Positions 29,187 through 35,374 of a DNA stretch of 35,374 nt are shown here, piece after piece; within the stretch, counting starts at the first letter, position 1; every line of letters begins with the position of its first letter. The notes under the pieces are model-generated. The model was not told the origin of the DNA, searched no databases, and saw only the letters and a program-made list of their open reading frames with translations. This stretch comes from JAYTJL01 sp964400155 (GTDB lineage: Bacteria; Patescibacteriota; Saccharimonadia; Saccharimonadales; UBA10212): contig CAYNSQ010000006.1 of assembly GCA_964400155.1 (NCBI GenBank), positions 1 through 35,374 of the forward strand. The letters run 5' to 3'. The position numbers were made by a program, and so were the translations under genes.

Positions 29187-30155
29187 ATGAGTTTTTTTGA
29201 TGAATTGCCAAGACCGTTTTTAGTTTTGGCACCGATGGATGATGTAACAGACACTGTCTTTAGACAGGTGGTTTATGAATGCGCACCACCGGATCTGTAC
29301 TTTACTGAATTTGTGAACGTTGATGGTCTACAGAGTCTCGGCCGACCACGCCTAATGCACAAACTACGTAAGAGTGAAAAAGACAAACCGATAATAGCCC
29401 AGCTATGGGGATTGGTGCCTGAAAATTTTTATAAAACCACAAAAGAATTAATAGAAATGGGTTATGACGGGGTAGACATTAACATGGGTTGCCCAGTAAA
29501 AACGGTTGTCAGAAACGGCGCTTGTGTGGCACTGATAAAAAACAGGGAACTAGCAGGTGAAATAATTGATGCAACCAGAGCAGGGGCTTCTGGTTCCCTG
29601 CCCGTTTCTGTAAAAACACGCCCAGGCTATAACGAAGTGGATATGTCGTGGTTAGAATTTCTTTTATCAAAAAAGCTTGACTTGTTAAGTATTCATGGCA
29701 GAACAGCCAAACAACTTTCTAACGTTGCGGCTAATTGGGACATTATTAGTCAAACTGTGGGTCTTCGTAATACTATCTCACCGTCAACTCTTATAGTTGG
29801 CAACGGTGATGTGGCAAGTCGAACTGAAGCGTTAGAACTGGCAAAAAGGCATAGTCTAGACGGAGTAATGATTGGCCGGGGAGTTTTTGCAGACCCATTT
29901 ATATTTTCTGACGACAGTCGTTGGAGTGAATTTAGCCGAGATAAAAAAATTGCTCTATACCAGAGACATATCGAGTTATTTATAAAAACATGGCAAAATA
30001 ATGAGCGACGGATAGAAACTCTCAATAAATTTTGCAAAATCTACATCAATGGTTTTGATGGCGCTAAAGAACTACGCGAAAAACTAATGAAACAGTCCAA
30101 GGCAAACGACCTTCTGGCAATCTTAGAAGAAGCTAAAGTAAAGACTGCCTATTAA
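29187..30155 (+). CDS. tRNA-dihydrouridine synthase (Dus family)
   Basis: Dus enzymes reduce uridine to dihydrouridine in tRNA with FMN. The 322-aa sequence has FLVLAPMDDVTD (11-22), the INMGCPVKTVVRNGACVAL region with the catalytic Cys (C113) after GCP (101-103), IHGRTAKQLSNVAANW, and VGNGDVASRTEALELA with DGVMIGRGVFADPFIF. Length matches DusA/B/C. The subfamily is unclear. TAGTAT (29173-29178) lies 8 bases before the ATG. It stands between the surface-protein gene (divergent) and an ABC pair. Confidence 0.92.
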   Translation: MSFFDELPRPFLVLAPMDDVTDTVFRQVVYECAPPDLYFTEFVNVDGLQSLGRPRLMHKLRKSEKDKPIIAQLWGLVPENFYKTTKELIEMGYDGVDINMGCPVKTVVRNGACVALIKNRELAGEIIDATRAGASGSLPVSVKTRPGYNEVDMSWLEFLLSKKLDLLSIHGRTAKQLSNVAANWDIISQTVGLRNTISPSTLIVGNGDVASRTEALELAKRHSLDGVMIGRGVFADPFIFSDDSRWSEFSRDKKIALYQRHIELFIKTWQNNERRIETLNKFCKIYINGFDGAKELREKLMKQSKANDLLAILEEAKVKTAY

Positions 30156-30159
30156 TCTG

Positions 30160-30165
30160 TATAAT
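30160..30165 (+). promoter_or_regulatory. -10 box of the second ABC exporter
   Basis: A perfect TATAAT, 12 bases before the ATG at 30178. The leader would be about 5 bases. Confidence 0.5.
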
Positions 30166-30177
30166 TAGGCACAGTAA

Positions 30178-31083
30178 ATGATAAAAGTAACTCATCTTTC
30201 AAAAAAATATAAAGACAAACTGGCTGTTGATGATTTGAGTTTTGAAGTTAAAACCGGCAAAGTGACTGGATTTTTGGGTCCGAATGGTGCTGGTAAGTCT
30301 ACTACTATGCGACTTATGCTAGGGCTAGATAATGGGAAAGGCACAACTACATATGACGGAAAGAGCCTGCACAGCTACACACGGCCCTCAGAAGTTGTAG
30401 GTGTGTTGCTGGAGGCTAAGGCTTTTCATCCTACTAGGTCTGCACGAGCTCATTTGAACGTGTTAGCAACAGAAGGTGGTATTCCTACCAGTAGAGTTGC
30501 TGAAGTTCTAGAAGTCGTTGGACTTTCTGATGTAGCAAAGAAAAAACCGGGTAAATTTAGCCTGGGAATGAGTCAAAGGCTTGGCATAGCGGCAGCAATT
30601 TTGGGTGAGCCAAAGTATCTTGTCCTTGATGAGCCAGCCAATGGACTAGACCCTGAAGGAATTGCCTGGCTTAGGGAGTTCATTCGTGATTACGCCAAGG
30701 CCGGAAATGGCGTACTTGTATCTTCGCACTTACTGAGTGAGATGGCTTTGATGGCAGACAATGTAGTTGTAATTGGACAGGGCAAACTAATTGCAGATAC
30801 TTCTATAGAAAAACTTACTTCTGGTGGTAAAACATCGGTCTACGTCCGTGCCACTAACCTAAAAGACTTTGAGACTGCACTTAAAAAAGCCAACCTAAAA
30901 TTTAATAATGAGTCAGGCGGACTGGTTGTGGATAATGCTAAAACTGATGCTATCGGTAAATTAGCCTTTGCAAGCAACATTACACTACTAGAGCTGACCG
31001 AACATAAAGCTACACTTGAGGATGTATTTTTAGAACTAACTGAAGATACGGCCGAGTATAAAGCCAAGGAGTCAAAAAAATGA
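30178..31083 (+). CDS. ABC transporter ATP-binding protein (ABC-2 export type)
   Basis: The 301-aa ATPase has Walker A GPNGAGKST (34-42), an ABC signature of the variant form FSLGMSQRLG (127-136), Walker B YLVLDEPANGLDP (147-159), and the switch histidine in VSSHLLSEM. It fits the family of bacitracin/lantibiotic-type ABC ATPases (BcrA-like). The C-terminal 80 residues (FETALKKANLK to TEDTAEYKAKESKK) are an extended regulatory-looking part. The stop overlaps the permease ATG as ATGA, so translation is coupled. Exported substrate unknown; drug or peptide resistance is plausible. Confidence 0.92.
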   Translation: MIKVTHLSKKYKDKLAVDDLSFEVKTGKVTGFLGPNGAGKSTTMRLMLGLDNGKGTTTYDGKSLHSYTRPSEVVGVLLEAKAFHPTRSARAHLNVLATEGGIPTSRVAEVLEVVGLSDVAKKKPGKFSLGMSQRLGIAAAILGEPKYLVLDEPANGLDPEGIAWLREFIRDYAKAGNGVLVSSHLLSEMALMADNVVVIGQGKLIADTSIEKLTSGGKTSVYVRATNLKDFETALKKANLKFNNESGGLVVDNAKTDAIGKLAFASNITLLELTEHKATLEDVFLELTEDTAEYKAKESKK

Positions 31084-31952
31084 TGACTCAACTCAAAGCC
31101 GAATTTAAAAAACTACTTACTGTGCGCTCAACTTTCATAGTATCAATAGCTATTGTTCTGCTTACCGGGCTCTTGATGTTTGCTATGAATACAAAAACAT
31201 TTGAAGAGGTAAACCAACCACCGCAGACAGCTGAGAAAAGTCAGCGACCCGACAGCGCTCAGCCTATTGCCTCTCAGCAAGAAAAAGAACGTATAAGTCA
31301 GACTCCAAAGTTAACCAACAAGTTACCAGCTAACCAGCTTGAAACAAATTTGCAGAATGTCATGCCGGTAATGTCACTGCTGATTACAATAACTGTAATT
31401 TTGTTAATGGCACATGAATACCGATACAACACAATAATGCATACTCTGACTTTGACCAATCGTAGGTCGAAAGTTTTGAGCGCAAAAATAATTGTTGGTC
31501 TAACCTACACTTTAGTAATGACCATGTTAGTAATTGCTTCAACAGTTTTGTTTACGCATTTGGCAGTTAACATCAAAGACTTGATTTTACCTCAACAAGA
31601 AATTAGTTGGTTCTATGCATCTGGTAGGTTGCTGATGTACGCACTAGGTTATTCAATGTTAGGTTTGGCTATTATAGTTTTAATTCGTAATCTGGTGGCA
31701 AGCATTGTAGCAATTTTTATACTTCCTATGATTGAGGGAATAGCTGGGGCTATTTTATCTAGCCACAATGTACAAACAGCCGGTTTTCTGCCATTTACGG
31801 CTCTAAATAGAATTGCCAGCCTCAACAACCAAGGATTTGATAATGGTCCGGAAGTGGTATCGGTACCACATGCCACCTTAGTTTTTGGAGCCTACTTGAT
31901 TGGTTTATGGGCGGTTGCTTGGTATTTGTTCTTAAGACGTGACGCCAACTAG
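31080..31952 (+). CDS. ABC-2 type permease
   Basis: The 290-aa membrane partner of the ATPase before it. A first helix (about 18-36, TFIVSIAIVLLTGLLMFAM) is followed by an 85-residue extracytoplasmic region rich in Gln/Pro, then five helices (about 97-117, 133-157, 183-202, 207-225, 258-282). The overall layout is of ABC2_membrane_2/4 proteins. It starts ATGATG, overlapping the ATPase stop by 4 bp. It ends exactly one base before the convergent gene's stop codon. A partial look-alike of its last 15 codons lies at 33208-33252. Confidence 0.88.
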   Translation: MMTQLKAEFKKLLTVRSTFIVSIAIVLLTGLLMFAMNTKTFEEVNQPPQTAEKSQRPDSAQPIASQQEKERISQTPKLTNKLPANQLETNLQNVMPVMSLLITITVILLMAHEYRYNTIMHTLTLTNRRSKVLSAKIIVGLTYTLVMTMLVIASTVLFTHLAVNIKDLILPQQEISWFYASGRLLMYALGYSMLGLAIIVLIRNLVASIVAIFILPMIEGIAGAILSSHNVQTAGFLPFTALNRIASLNNQGFDNGPEVVSVPHATLVFGAYLIGLWAVAWYLFLRRDAN

Positions 31953-33047
31953 CTAATTAACTGCTTTCGACGTGCGTCGTAAGTCGTACAGTGGACGAAA
32001 CCAGTCGTATAGCCACAGCACAAGTGAGATCAAGTAAGCGAAGAACAGAGCGATACCTAACTTGCTATTGTCGAGACCAAGCAAAGCCGTAACAGTTAAC
32101 ACAAGCACAAGGTTTAGGGCAACTAAGACGATAAATCCAAGGGCGCCAGAACGAATTTTGCGGTCGCTTCGGCGTGCGATTAAGTTGCTTATCAAAGTGT
32201 TAGCGGCAACGACTATAGCTACTCCAACTATCACTTGCCATGGCTTGCTATTTGCACTAGGTAAGAATTGAGAGAAGATAACACACATCAGACCGAGAAG
32301 AACAATCTTCTCTAAAAGTACGGTAGACAGGAAGGGGCGGGTAGAAACCTTAGAAAGTTGTAGGGCTGCTTTTTTGGGCAGTGCATCGGCTTTCCAACGA
32401 AGAGGATGTTCGTAAGGCGGAAGACGTTTACGAAGCACCAGACAGCCAACCACCAACGCAACGAGCCCGACAACGATAGCCGCAGCAAACCACGGATTGT
32501 TGCGTACCGCATCTGTGAAATCGAGTTGTGCTACATGTATCCAATATTCCTGTGGCAGTTTGATAAAGATCCAAATGAATGCCGCGGTGAAAAGCCAAAA
32601 CTTCTTAGAGCGGAGAGCTGGTTTGTATCGAAGCCGAACAACCTCATACGCAATAAAGAAGTACTCAAATGTATTAGGGAATACTAGAAGAAGCCAGCGT
32701 AAACCAGTAAGTTCGTAAAGGGTAACGCCGACTAGCCGGTAGAAAAAGAGAAACCGGGAAATTTTGAAGGCTGGTATACTCGTCCAGTTGCGCATTGTCG
32801 ACAGATAGGCAATAGACAGGTAGTAAATGTCCATGGCTTTGTCATAGCTTTGATAAAGCCCAGTTTCTGTAGTGTCAACATTAGTAAATTTCTGTAGGAT
32901 GGTTTGGTCTGCCGCATCAATGACCAGTGCAGCTATTATGGCCAGCGGGAATCTAGGGATAAGCAGGGGAACTAACAGTCGTGAGAGTATGATGACGGTA
33001 ACGATTGTAGCGTCACTCATATCGATACTTGCAAATACTGCTATCAT
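31953..33047 (-). CDS. Polytopic membrane protein, unknown function
   Basis: The 364-aa protein has about nine hydrophobic segments. A conserved-looking middle reads YYLSIAYLSTMRNWTSIPAF and FYRLVGVTLYELTGLRWLLL. Charged loops separate the helices (a basic PYEHPLRWKADALPKK loop near 215-230). I do not recognise the family. A good ribosome binding site (AGAGGTGG on the minus strand, 6-7 bases before the ATG) marks the start at 33047. By eye its bases look richer in G and C than its neighbours, which may mean transfer. Its stop abuts the convergent ABC permease gene. Confidence 0.7.
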   Translation of the reverse strand: MIAVFASIDMSDATIVTVIILSRLLVPLLIPRFPLAIIAALVIDAADQTILQKFTNVDTTETGLYQSYDKAMDIYYLSIAYLSTMRNWTSIPAFKISRFLFFYRLVGVTLYELTGLRWLLLVFPNTFEYFFIAYEVVRLRYKPALRSKKFWLFTAAFIWIFIKLPQEYWIHVAQLDFTDAVRNNPWFAAAIVVGLVALVVGCLVLRKRLPPYEHPLRWKADALPKKAALQLSKVSTRPFLSTVLLEKIVLLGLMCVIFSQFLPSANSKPWQVIVGVAIVVAANTLISNLIARRSDRKIRSGALGFIVLVALNLVLVLTVTALLGLDNSKLGIALFFAYLISLVLWLYDWFRPLYDLRRTSKAVN

Positions 33048-33207
33048 CGTTGTCCACCTCTACGTTGAATATCAATATCAAACAAAAACTGTGTATAGTA
33101 ATATTCCCGAGTCATTAAGTACAAGTATACTTTGAAAAGAAGGTATTTAAAAAAGGGACTCTAAATCAACATTTTTAGTAAAGAGGGTCTTCTAAAATAT
33201 TTGGTTG

Positions 33208-33252
33208 AGGGAGTTTACTTTGTATTTGTTCTTAATAGGCAATGCCAGCTAG
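33208..33252 (+). pseudogene. possible remnant of the ABC permease 3' end
   Basis: Fifteen codons ending in TAG (33250-33252) match the last 15 codons of the permease at 31908-31952 at 34 of 45 bases by hand count. They share the peptide YLFL and the stop in the same position (LYLFLIGNAS versus WYLFLRRDAN). No further gene sequence is seen upstream. It may be a decayed copy or chance similarity in AT-rich DNA. Confidence 0.3.
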
Positions 33253-33287
33253 TTTACAATTATCATTAACAAGGCGTTTGTATCTGT

Positions 33288-33293
33288 TATACT
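33288..33293 (+). promoter_or_regulatory. -10 box upstream of the first tRNA-Met fragment
   Basis: TATACT (33288-33293) lies 11 bases before the GGGGGTG of the first copy of the tRNA 5' end. This is the position expected of the original tRNA promoter. It now reads into the inserted GIY-YIG segment. Confidence 0.5.
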
Positions 33294-33304
33294 ATTTTCG
33301 TGCT

Positions 33305-33325
33305 GGGGGTGTAGCTCATCGGTTA
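33305..33325 (+). repeat. duplicate of the first 21 bases of tRNA-Met (truncated tRNA 5' end)
   Basis: The 21 bases at 33305-33325 are identical to 33636-33656, the acceptor 5' strand, D-stem 5' strand and most of the D-loop of the intact tRNA-Met. After base 33325 the two copies diverge completely, so this one cannot fold as a tRNA. It is followed by two hairpins, CCATATC-ATCC-GATATGG (33326-33343) and CGTGTC-GAAT-GACGCG (33345-33360). Confidence 0.9.
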
Positions 33326-33393
33326 CCATATCATCCGATATGGCCGTGTCGAATGACGCGGGAGCAGGACTAAACTAAAACAATATTAATAGG

Positions 33394-33645
33394 ATGTTTT
33401 ACGTATATTTTTTAAAAATGAGGAATGGTCAAATATACACAGGCTCAACAAAAGACTTAAAGCTTCGCATGTCTGAGCATTCTAGGGGCAATGTAAATAC
33501 AACCAGTAAATATTTGCCAATTAGTCTTGTTGGATATGAGGCCTATAGTTTAAAATCAGATGCGCAGCGCAGAGAAAAATTTTTAAAGACAACGGAGGGT
33601 AAAAGATTATTTAGACAGCAGTATCGCGACAAGTTGGGGGTGTAG
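33394..33645 (+). CDS. small stand-alone GIY-YIG nuclease, ending inside tRNA-Met
   Basis: This 83-aa protein is a single GIY-YIG endonuclease domain like the UPF0213/YhbQ type. YVYFLKMRNGQIYTGS has the GIY (VYF) and YIG (YTG) halves, then LKLRMSEHSRG with the catalytic-type Arg (about 25), and RREKFLKTTEGKRLF, whose Glu (about 61) is the metal ligand. It is not UvrC, which is about 600 aa. Its TAG stop (33643-33645) is inside the tRNA 5' end, so the last three codons (LGV, TTG GGG GTG) come from the tRNA. The gene is framed by the two tRNA copies and may be part of a small insertion element. The start ATG has only a weak AGG before it. Confidence 0.85.
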   Translation: MFYVYFLKMRNGQIYTGSTKDLKLRMSEHSRGNVNTTSKYLPISLVGYEAYSLKSDAQRREKFLKTTEGKRLFRQQYRDKLGV

Positions 33646-33711
33646 CTCATCGGTTAGAGCAGGCGGCTCATAACCACTTGGTAGTAGGTTCGATTCCTAC
33701 CACCCCCACCA
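33636..33711 (+). tRNA. tRNA-Met (CAU), with encoded CCA
   Basis: Acceptor GGGGGTG pairs fully with CACCCCC, D-arm GCTC/GAGC with loop ATCGGTTA, anticodon loop CTCATAA (anticodon CAT), T-arm GTAGG/CCTAC with loop TTCGATT, discriminator A at 33708, CCA at 33709-33711. The anticodon stem GGCGG/CCACT contains one C-A mismatch and a G-T pair. CAU could also be tRNA-Ile with lysidine, but there is no way to tell from this. Its 5' 21 bases are duplicated upstream and its 3' end downstream. Confidence 0.9.
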
Positions 33712-33742
33712 GAAAAAGAGAACCACCTTCAATGGTGGTTTT
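33693..33742. repeat. 50-bp direct repeat, copy 1 (tRNA-Met 3' end plus terminator)
   Basis: These 50 bases hold the end of the T-loop, the 3' T-stem and acceptor strand, CCA and the terminator hairpin of the tRNA. They are identical to 33864-33913. Between them are 121 bases (33743-33863) full of inverted repeats. The arrangement looks like attL/attR of an element that enters at the 3' end of a tRNA. Confidence 0.92.
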
Positions 33743-33750
33743 ATTTTTCT
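33721..33750 (+). terminator. rho-independent terminator of tRNA-Met
   Basis: AACCACC (33721-33727), loop TTCAAT, GGTGGTT (33734-33740) and a T-rich tail. It is 9 bases after CCA. Confidence 0.85.
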
Positions 33751-33766
33751 ACTGGTAGTTAGGAAG

Positions 33767-33800
33767 CGAACCTAATTTTTGCGATAGCAAAAATGGTTCG
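33767..33800. repeat. long hairpin inside the 121-bp insert
   Basis: CGAACC (33767-33772) with GGTTCG (33795-33800), and TTTTTGC (33776-33782) with GCAAAAA (33787-33793) around a GATA loop, make a two-part stem of 13 bp. Further on, GGAATTAATTCC (33810-33821) is a palindrome flanked by GCCA/TGGC, and AAGCC-aaa-GGCTT (33851-33863) is another hairpin. There is no ORF. Confidence 0.7.
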
Positions 33801-33863
33801 AAGATCAAAGCCACGCGCAGGAATTAATTCCGAGCATGGCTGTAGAGCGCAAGCCAAAGGCTT

Positions 33864-33913
33864 ATTCCTACCACCCCCACCAGAAAAAGAGAACCACCTT
33901 CAATGGTGGTTTT
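33864..33913. repeat. 50-bp direct repeat, copy 2 (tRNA 3' end remnant plus terminator)
   Basis: Identical to 33693-33742. It has no 5' tRNA half upstream, so it is only a remnant. Its terminator hairpin (AACCACC 33892-33898, GGTGGTT 33905-33911, then Ts on plus) also ends with Ts on the minus strand and lies just after the stop of the secreted-protein gene. Confidence 0.92.
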
Positions 33914-33914
33914 T
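33892..33914. terminator. bidirectional terminator shared with the secreted-protein gene
   Basis: The same hairpin as at 33721, now 3 bases beyond the stop of the minus-strand gene at 33917. On the minus strand it is followed by CTCTTTTT, so it can end that transcript: the repeat has been reused as a terminator. Confidence 0.7.
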
Positions 33915-33916
33915 GT

Positions 33917-35266
33917 TTACTCTAGTGTAACTCTACCGGATGTAACTGTGTACATATCTGGTGCAAAACCAGCACCTGTCTGGCACCATGCGGTGGCTGT
34001 TGCAAGGTCAGCAGTTGCAGTATGACCATAAAGATCTACGGTGTTTTTACCCTGAACATCCTTAACATAGGCAACTACATATAGCCCACTATAGGGATTG
34101 CCGGGAGGAATTTGGAACATTACACGTGCCTCATTGAGTGATTTATCTCCGCCTACACATAGTACATTAGCTTTGTAGTGCAAACCGCCTGGATATTCAT
34201 AGTTCCAATATTCAACGGTGTTCTTTTTATTGTTGTGACCACAATTATCACCTTCTGCAATATGAAATTTAATTTTTTGATTAGGGCCGGTTAAGTTAAG
34301 CGTACCCCAAACACTTTCTGCAGGACTGTGTTTTTTGACGTAATCTATACATTTGCCCTGGTTCTTAAAGGCTGGATTATTGAATGTCTTCCACCCATCA
34401 TTTTTGCACTGATCTTTACTAGTTGGTGGTCCAACTAGAACTGGAGGGATAGGTCCCGAAAGGGTGAACAAGTTGTCTATCAAGAAGCCTTTGCCAAGAT
34501 TGCTAGGATTGGCGGATCCACTTTCACGGAACAAGAGTGAATCTACTGTTCGACTATTGCTAACAAGAGTCGGGTTTGATTCAGAATCAAAGCGATAATA
34601 GTTTTCCCAGCTTGTACCAGAATGTACCAAAACACCGTCGATATATATTTTGACTACATCGTTACTTGGTCCGTCTACAAAATCCATTGCGAATTTAATG
34701 GTGTGGGGTGCACGTGATATGGTCGCTATTTCTGTTTCAATAAAGTTAGCTGGATTTGTAGTTCCTTGCACATCATCAAAGAATACATGAATACCATCTG
34801 CTTGATCTTCGAATCGTAAATAACTCATACGTGCTCCATCACCTCTGTCGGGAGAGACAGATACGTGCAATCCAGTCTGTAAAATTGCTAGAGTTGATGC
34901 GAGATCAAATTGGGCTTCAAAATGTGGTTGACGTATACCACCTGATTGCCCATTATTAAGTGCATCGGTTTCACCAGCTTCATTTGCCAACGATTTCGAG
35001 AATGTTTGATCGCCAAACGAACCAGATGTTACGGCATCTGATATTCTCAAAGTTTGACTGCCAAAGCTAGGAATACTATACGTATTTGCAACCACAGCAA
35101 CATCAAAGCTACCTGTTTTACTCCAGCCGTCTTGTCCGTTAATCGTTCCAGCTGTATAGCTTTCAAAGTCTATGCTATTGGAATCTGCAAGCACTGTTGC
35201 ACTTGCTAATCCAAGAAACCCTGCCGTTGCTGCCGCTGATATTAAATATTTTACGCGTTTTTTCAT
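33917..35266 (-). CDS. secreted protein with LamG-like domain and Cys-rich motif
   Basis: A 449-aa exported protein. A signal peptide (MKKRVKYLISAAATAGFLGL, cleavage likely near ADS at 27-29) is followed by a beta-sandwich resembling a laminin-G/concanavalin-like domain (FESYTAGTINGQDGW near 34-48, TIKFAMDFVDGPSNDVVKIY and IDGVLVHSGTSWENYY). A linker carries TSKDQCKNDGWKTFNNPAF, then KNQGKCIDYVKKH, a two-Cys motif seen on many actinobacterial and CPR surface proteins. A C-terminal beta domain (WGTLNLTGPNQKIKFHIAE) follows. AGGAGGG lies 8 bases before the ATG, a strong ribosome binding site. Its role is probably contact with sugar or host surface; inferred. Confidence 0.8.
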   Translation of the reverse strand: MKKRVKYLISAAATAGFLGLASATVLADSNSIDFESYTAGTINGQDGWSKTGSFDVAVVANTYSIPSFGSQTLRISDAVTSGSFGDQTFSKSLANEAGETDALNNGQSGGIRQPHFEAQFDLASTLAILQTGLHVSVSPDRGDGARMSYLRFEDQADGIHVFFDDVQGTTNPANFIETEIATISRAPHTIKFAMDFVDGPSNDVVKIYIDGVLVHSGTSWENYYRFDSESNPTLVSNSRTVDSLLFRESGSANPSNLGKGFLIDNLFTLSGPIPPVLVGPPTSKDQCKNDGWKTFNNPAFKNQGKCIDYVKKHSPAESVWGTLNLTGPNQKIKFHIAEGDNCGHNNKKNTVEYWNYEYPGGLHYKANVLCVGGDKSLNEARVMFQIPPGNPYSGLYVVAYVKDVQGKNTVDLYGHTATADLATATAWCQTGAGFAPDMYTVTSGRVTLE

Positions 35267-35275
35267 AGACTAGAC

Positions 35276-35302
35276 CCTCCTTGTTTCGTTAATTTTATTA
35301 TA
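35276..35302 (-). promoter_or_regulatory. ribosome binding site and -10 of the secreted-protein gene
   Basis: On the minus strand AGGAGGG lies 8 bases before the ATG, and TATAAT (plus 35297-35302) lies about 30 bases before it. No good -35 is seen (TTAGGT at 18 bases). The 72 bases to the window end hold nothing else. Confidence 0.5.
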
Positions 35303-35374
35303 GTCCTTCAGTATTGGCATACCTAATAATTGCAGTTTTAACAACATTGTTAATATAAAAGTAAGATTAGCAAG

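Noticed and set aside
33305..33380. First tRNA-like segment as a second working tRNA
   Set aside because: Only 21 bases match; the anticodon and T-arm regions are replaced by unrelated hairpins.
33394..33645. GIY-YIG gene as UvrC
   Set aside because: At 83 aa it has only the nuclease domain; UvrC is several times longer with HhH and other domains.
33305..33656. Group I or II intron in tRNA-Met with an encoded homing nuclease
   Set aside because: The repeated 21 bases appear in full at the 3' side of the segment, which an intron would not contain, and I see no intron core. A duplication by insertion explains it better.
1..35374. CRISPR array, IS element with transposase, or integrase
   Set aside because: No regularly spaced repeats and no transposase or integrase motif were found on either strand.

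Overview
The window looks like a chromosomal segment of a small-genome bacterium of the Patescibacteria (CPR), most likely a Saccharibacteria (TM7) relative. The reasons are indirect: AT-rich, densely packed genes; short versions of core proteins (HrcA near 234 aa); a 16-bp palindrome inside grpE that encodes LPAGRQG and a second short repeat in the dnaK tail, both of a kind I associate with CPR genomes; lineage-style small proteins with no recognised family; and many genes whose -10 box lies only 6-12 bases before the start codon. TGA is used as a stop (for example grpE and the gene ending at 21220), so the UGA-Gly code of Gracilibacteria/SR1 does not apply.

Layout. 1-4700: end of an unknown gene, a MazG-like pyrophosphohydrolase, an AlkA-type glycosylase, a MurC-like ligase and small membrane proteins. 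4700-8850: a 67-aa conserved-looking protein, an ABC exporter pair, and MurJ. 8880-12080: LepA and two tandem guanylate-kinase-like proteins. 12090-17010: a CIRCE-controlled chaperone operon hrcA-grpE-orf72-dnaK-orf109-dnaJ, with two unknown small genes wedged in. 17000-21700: a divergent GGDEF gene, then a run of amide/peptide-bond enzymes (two stand-alone class I glutamine amidotransferases, an N-formylglutamate-amidohydrolase-like protein, a RimK-like ATP-grasp ligase) and a DUF192 protein. 21750-26590: a membrane protein, tRNA-Lys (minus strand), ComEC, then yebC-peptidase S51-ruvC coupled by overlapping start/stop codons, a 167-bp inverted-repeat element, and ruvA. 26600-31950: two unknown proteins, a large anchored surface protein, a Dus tRNA-modifying enzyme and a second ABC exporter. 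31950-35374: a polytopic membrane protein, a much-rearranged tRNA-Met locus and a secreted protein.

How it works together: envelope synthesis (MurC-like, MurJ), DNA uptake and recombination (ComEC, RuvA, RuvC), proteostasis (chaperone operon) and translation (LepA, Dus, tRNAs) form the housekeeping core. The secreted proteins and ABC exporters face the outside.

The most unusual spot is the tRNA-Met locus (33288-33914). The first 21 bases of the tRNA occur twice, on either side of a small GIY-YIG nuclease gene that ends inside the intact tRNA. The tRNA 3' end plus its terminator (50 bases) is also repeated downstream, around a hairpin-rich 121-base insert. It reads as two insertion events into one tRNA gene that left an intact copy. 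Second in interest are the ATP-grasp/amidotransferase cluster, the two unknown genes inside the chaperone operon, and the widespread start-proximal promoters that suggest leaderless mRNAs. All functional calls come from reading motifs by eye; no database search was possible.
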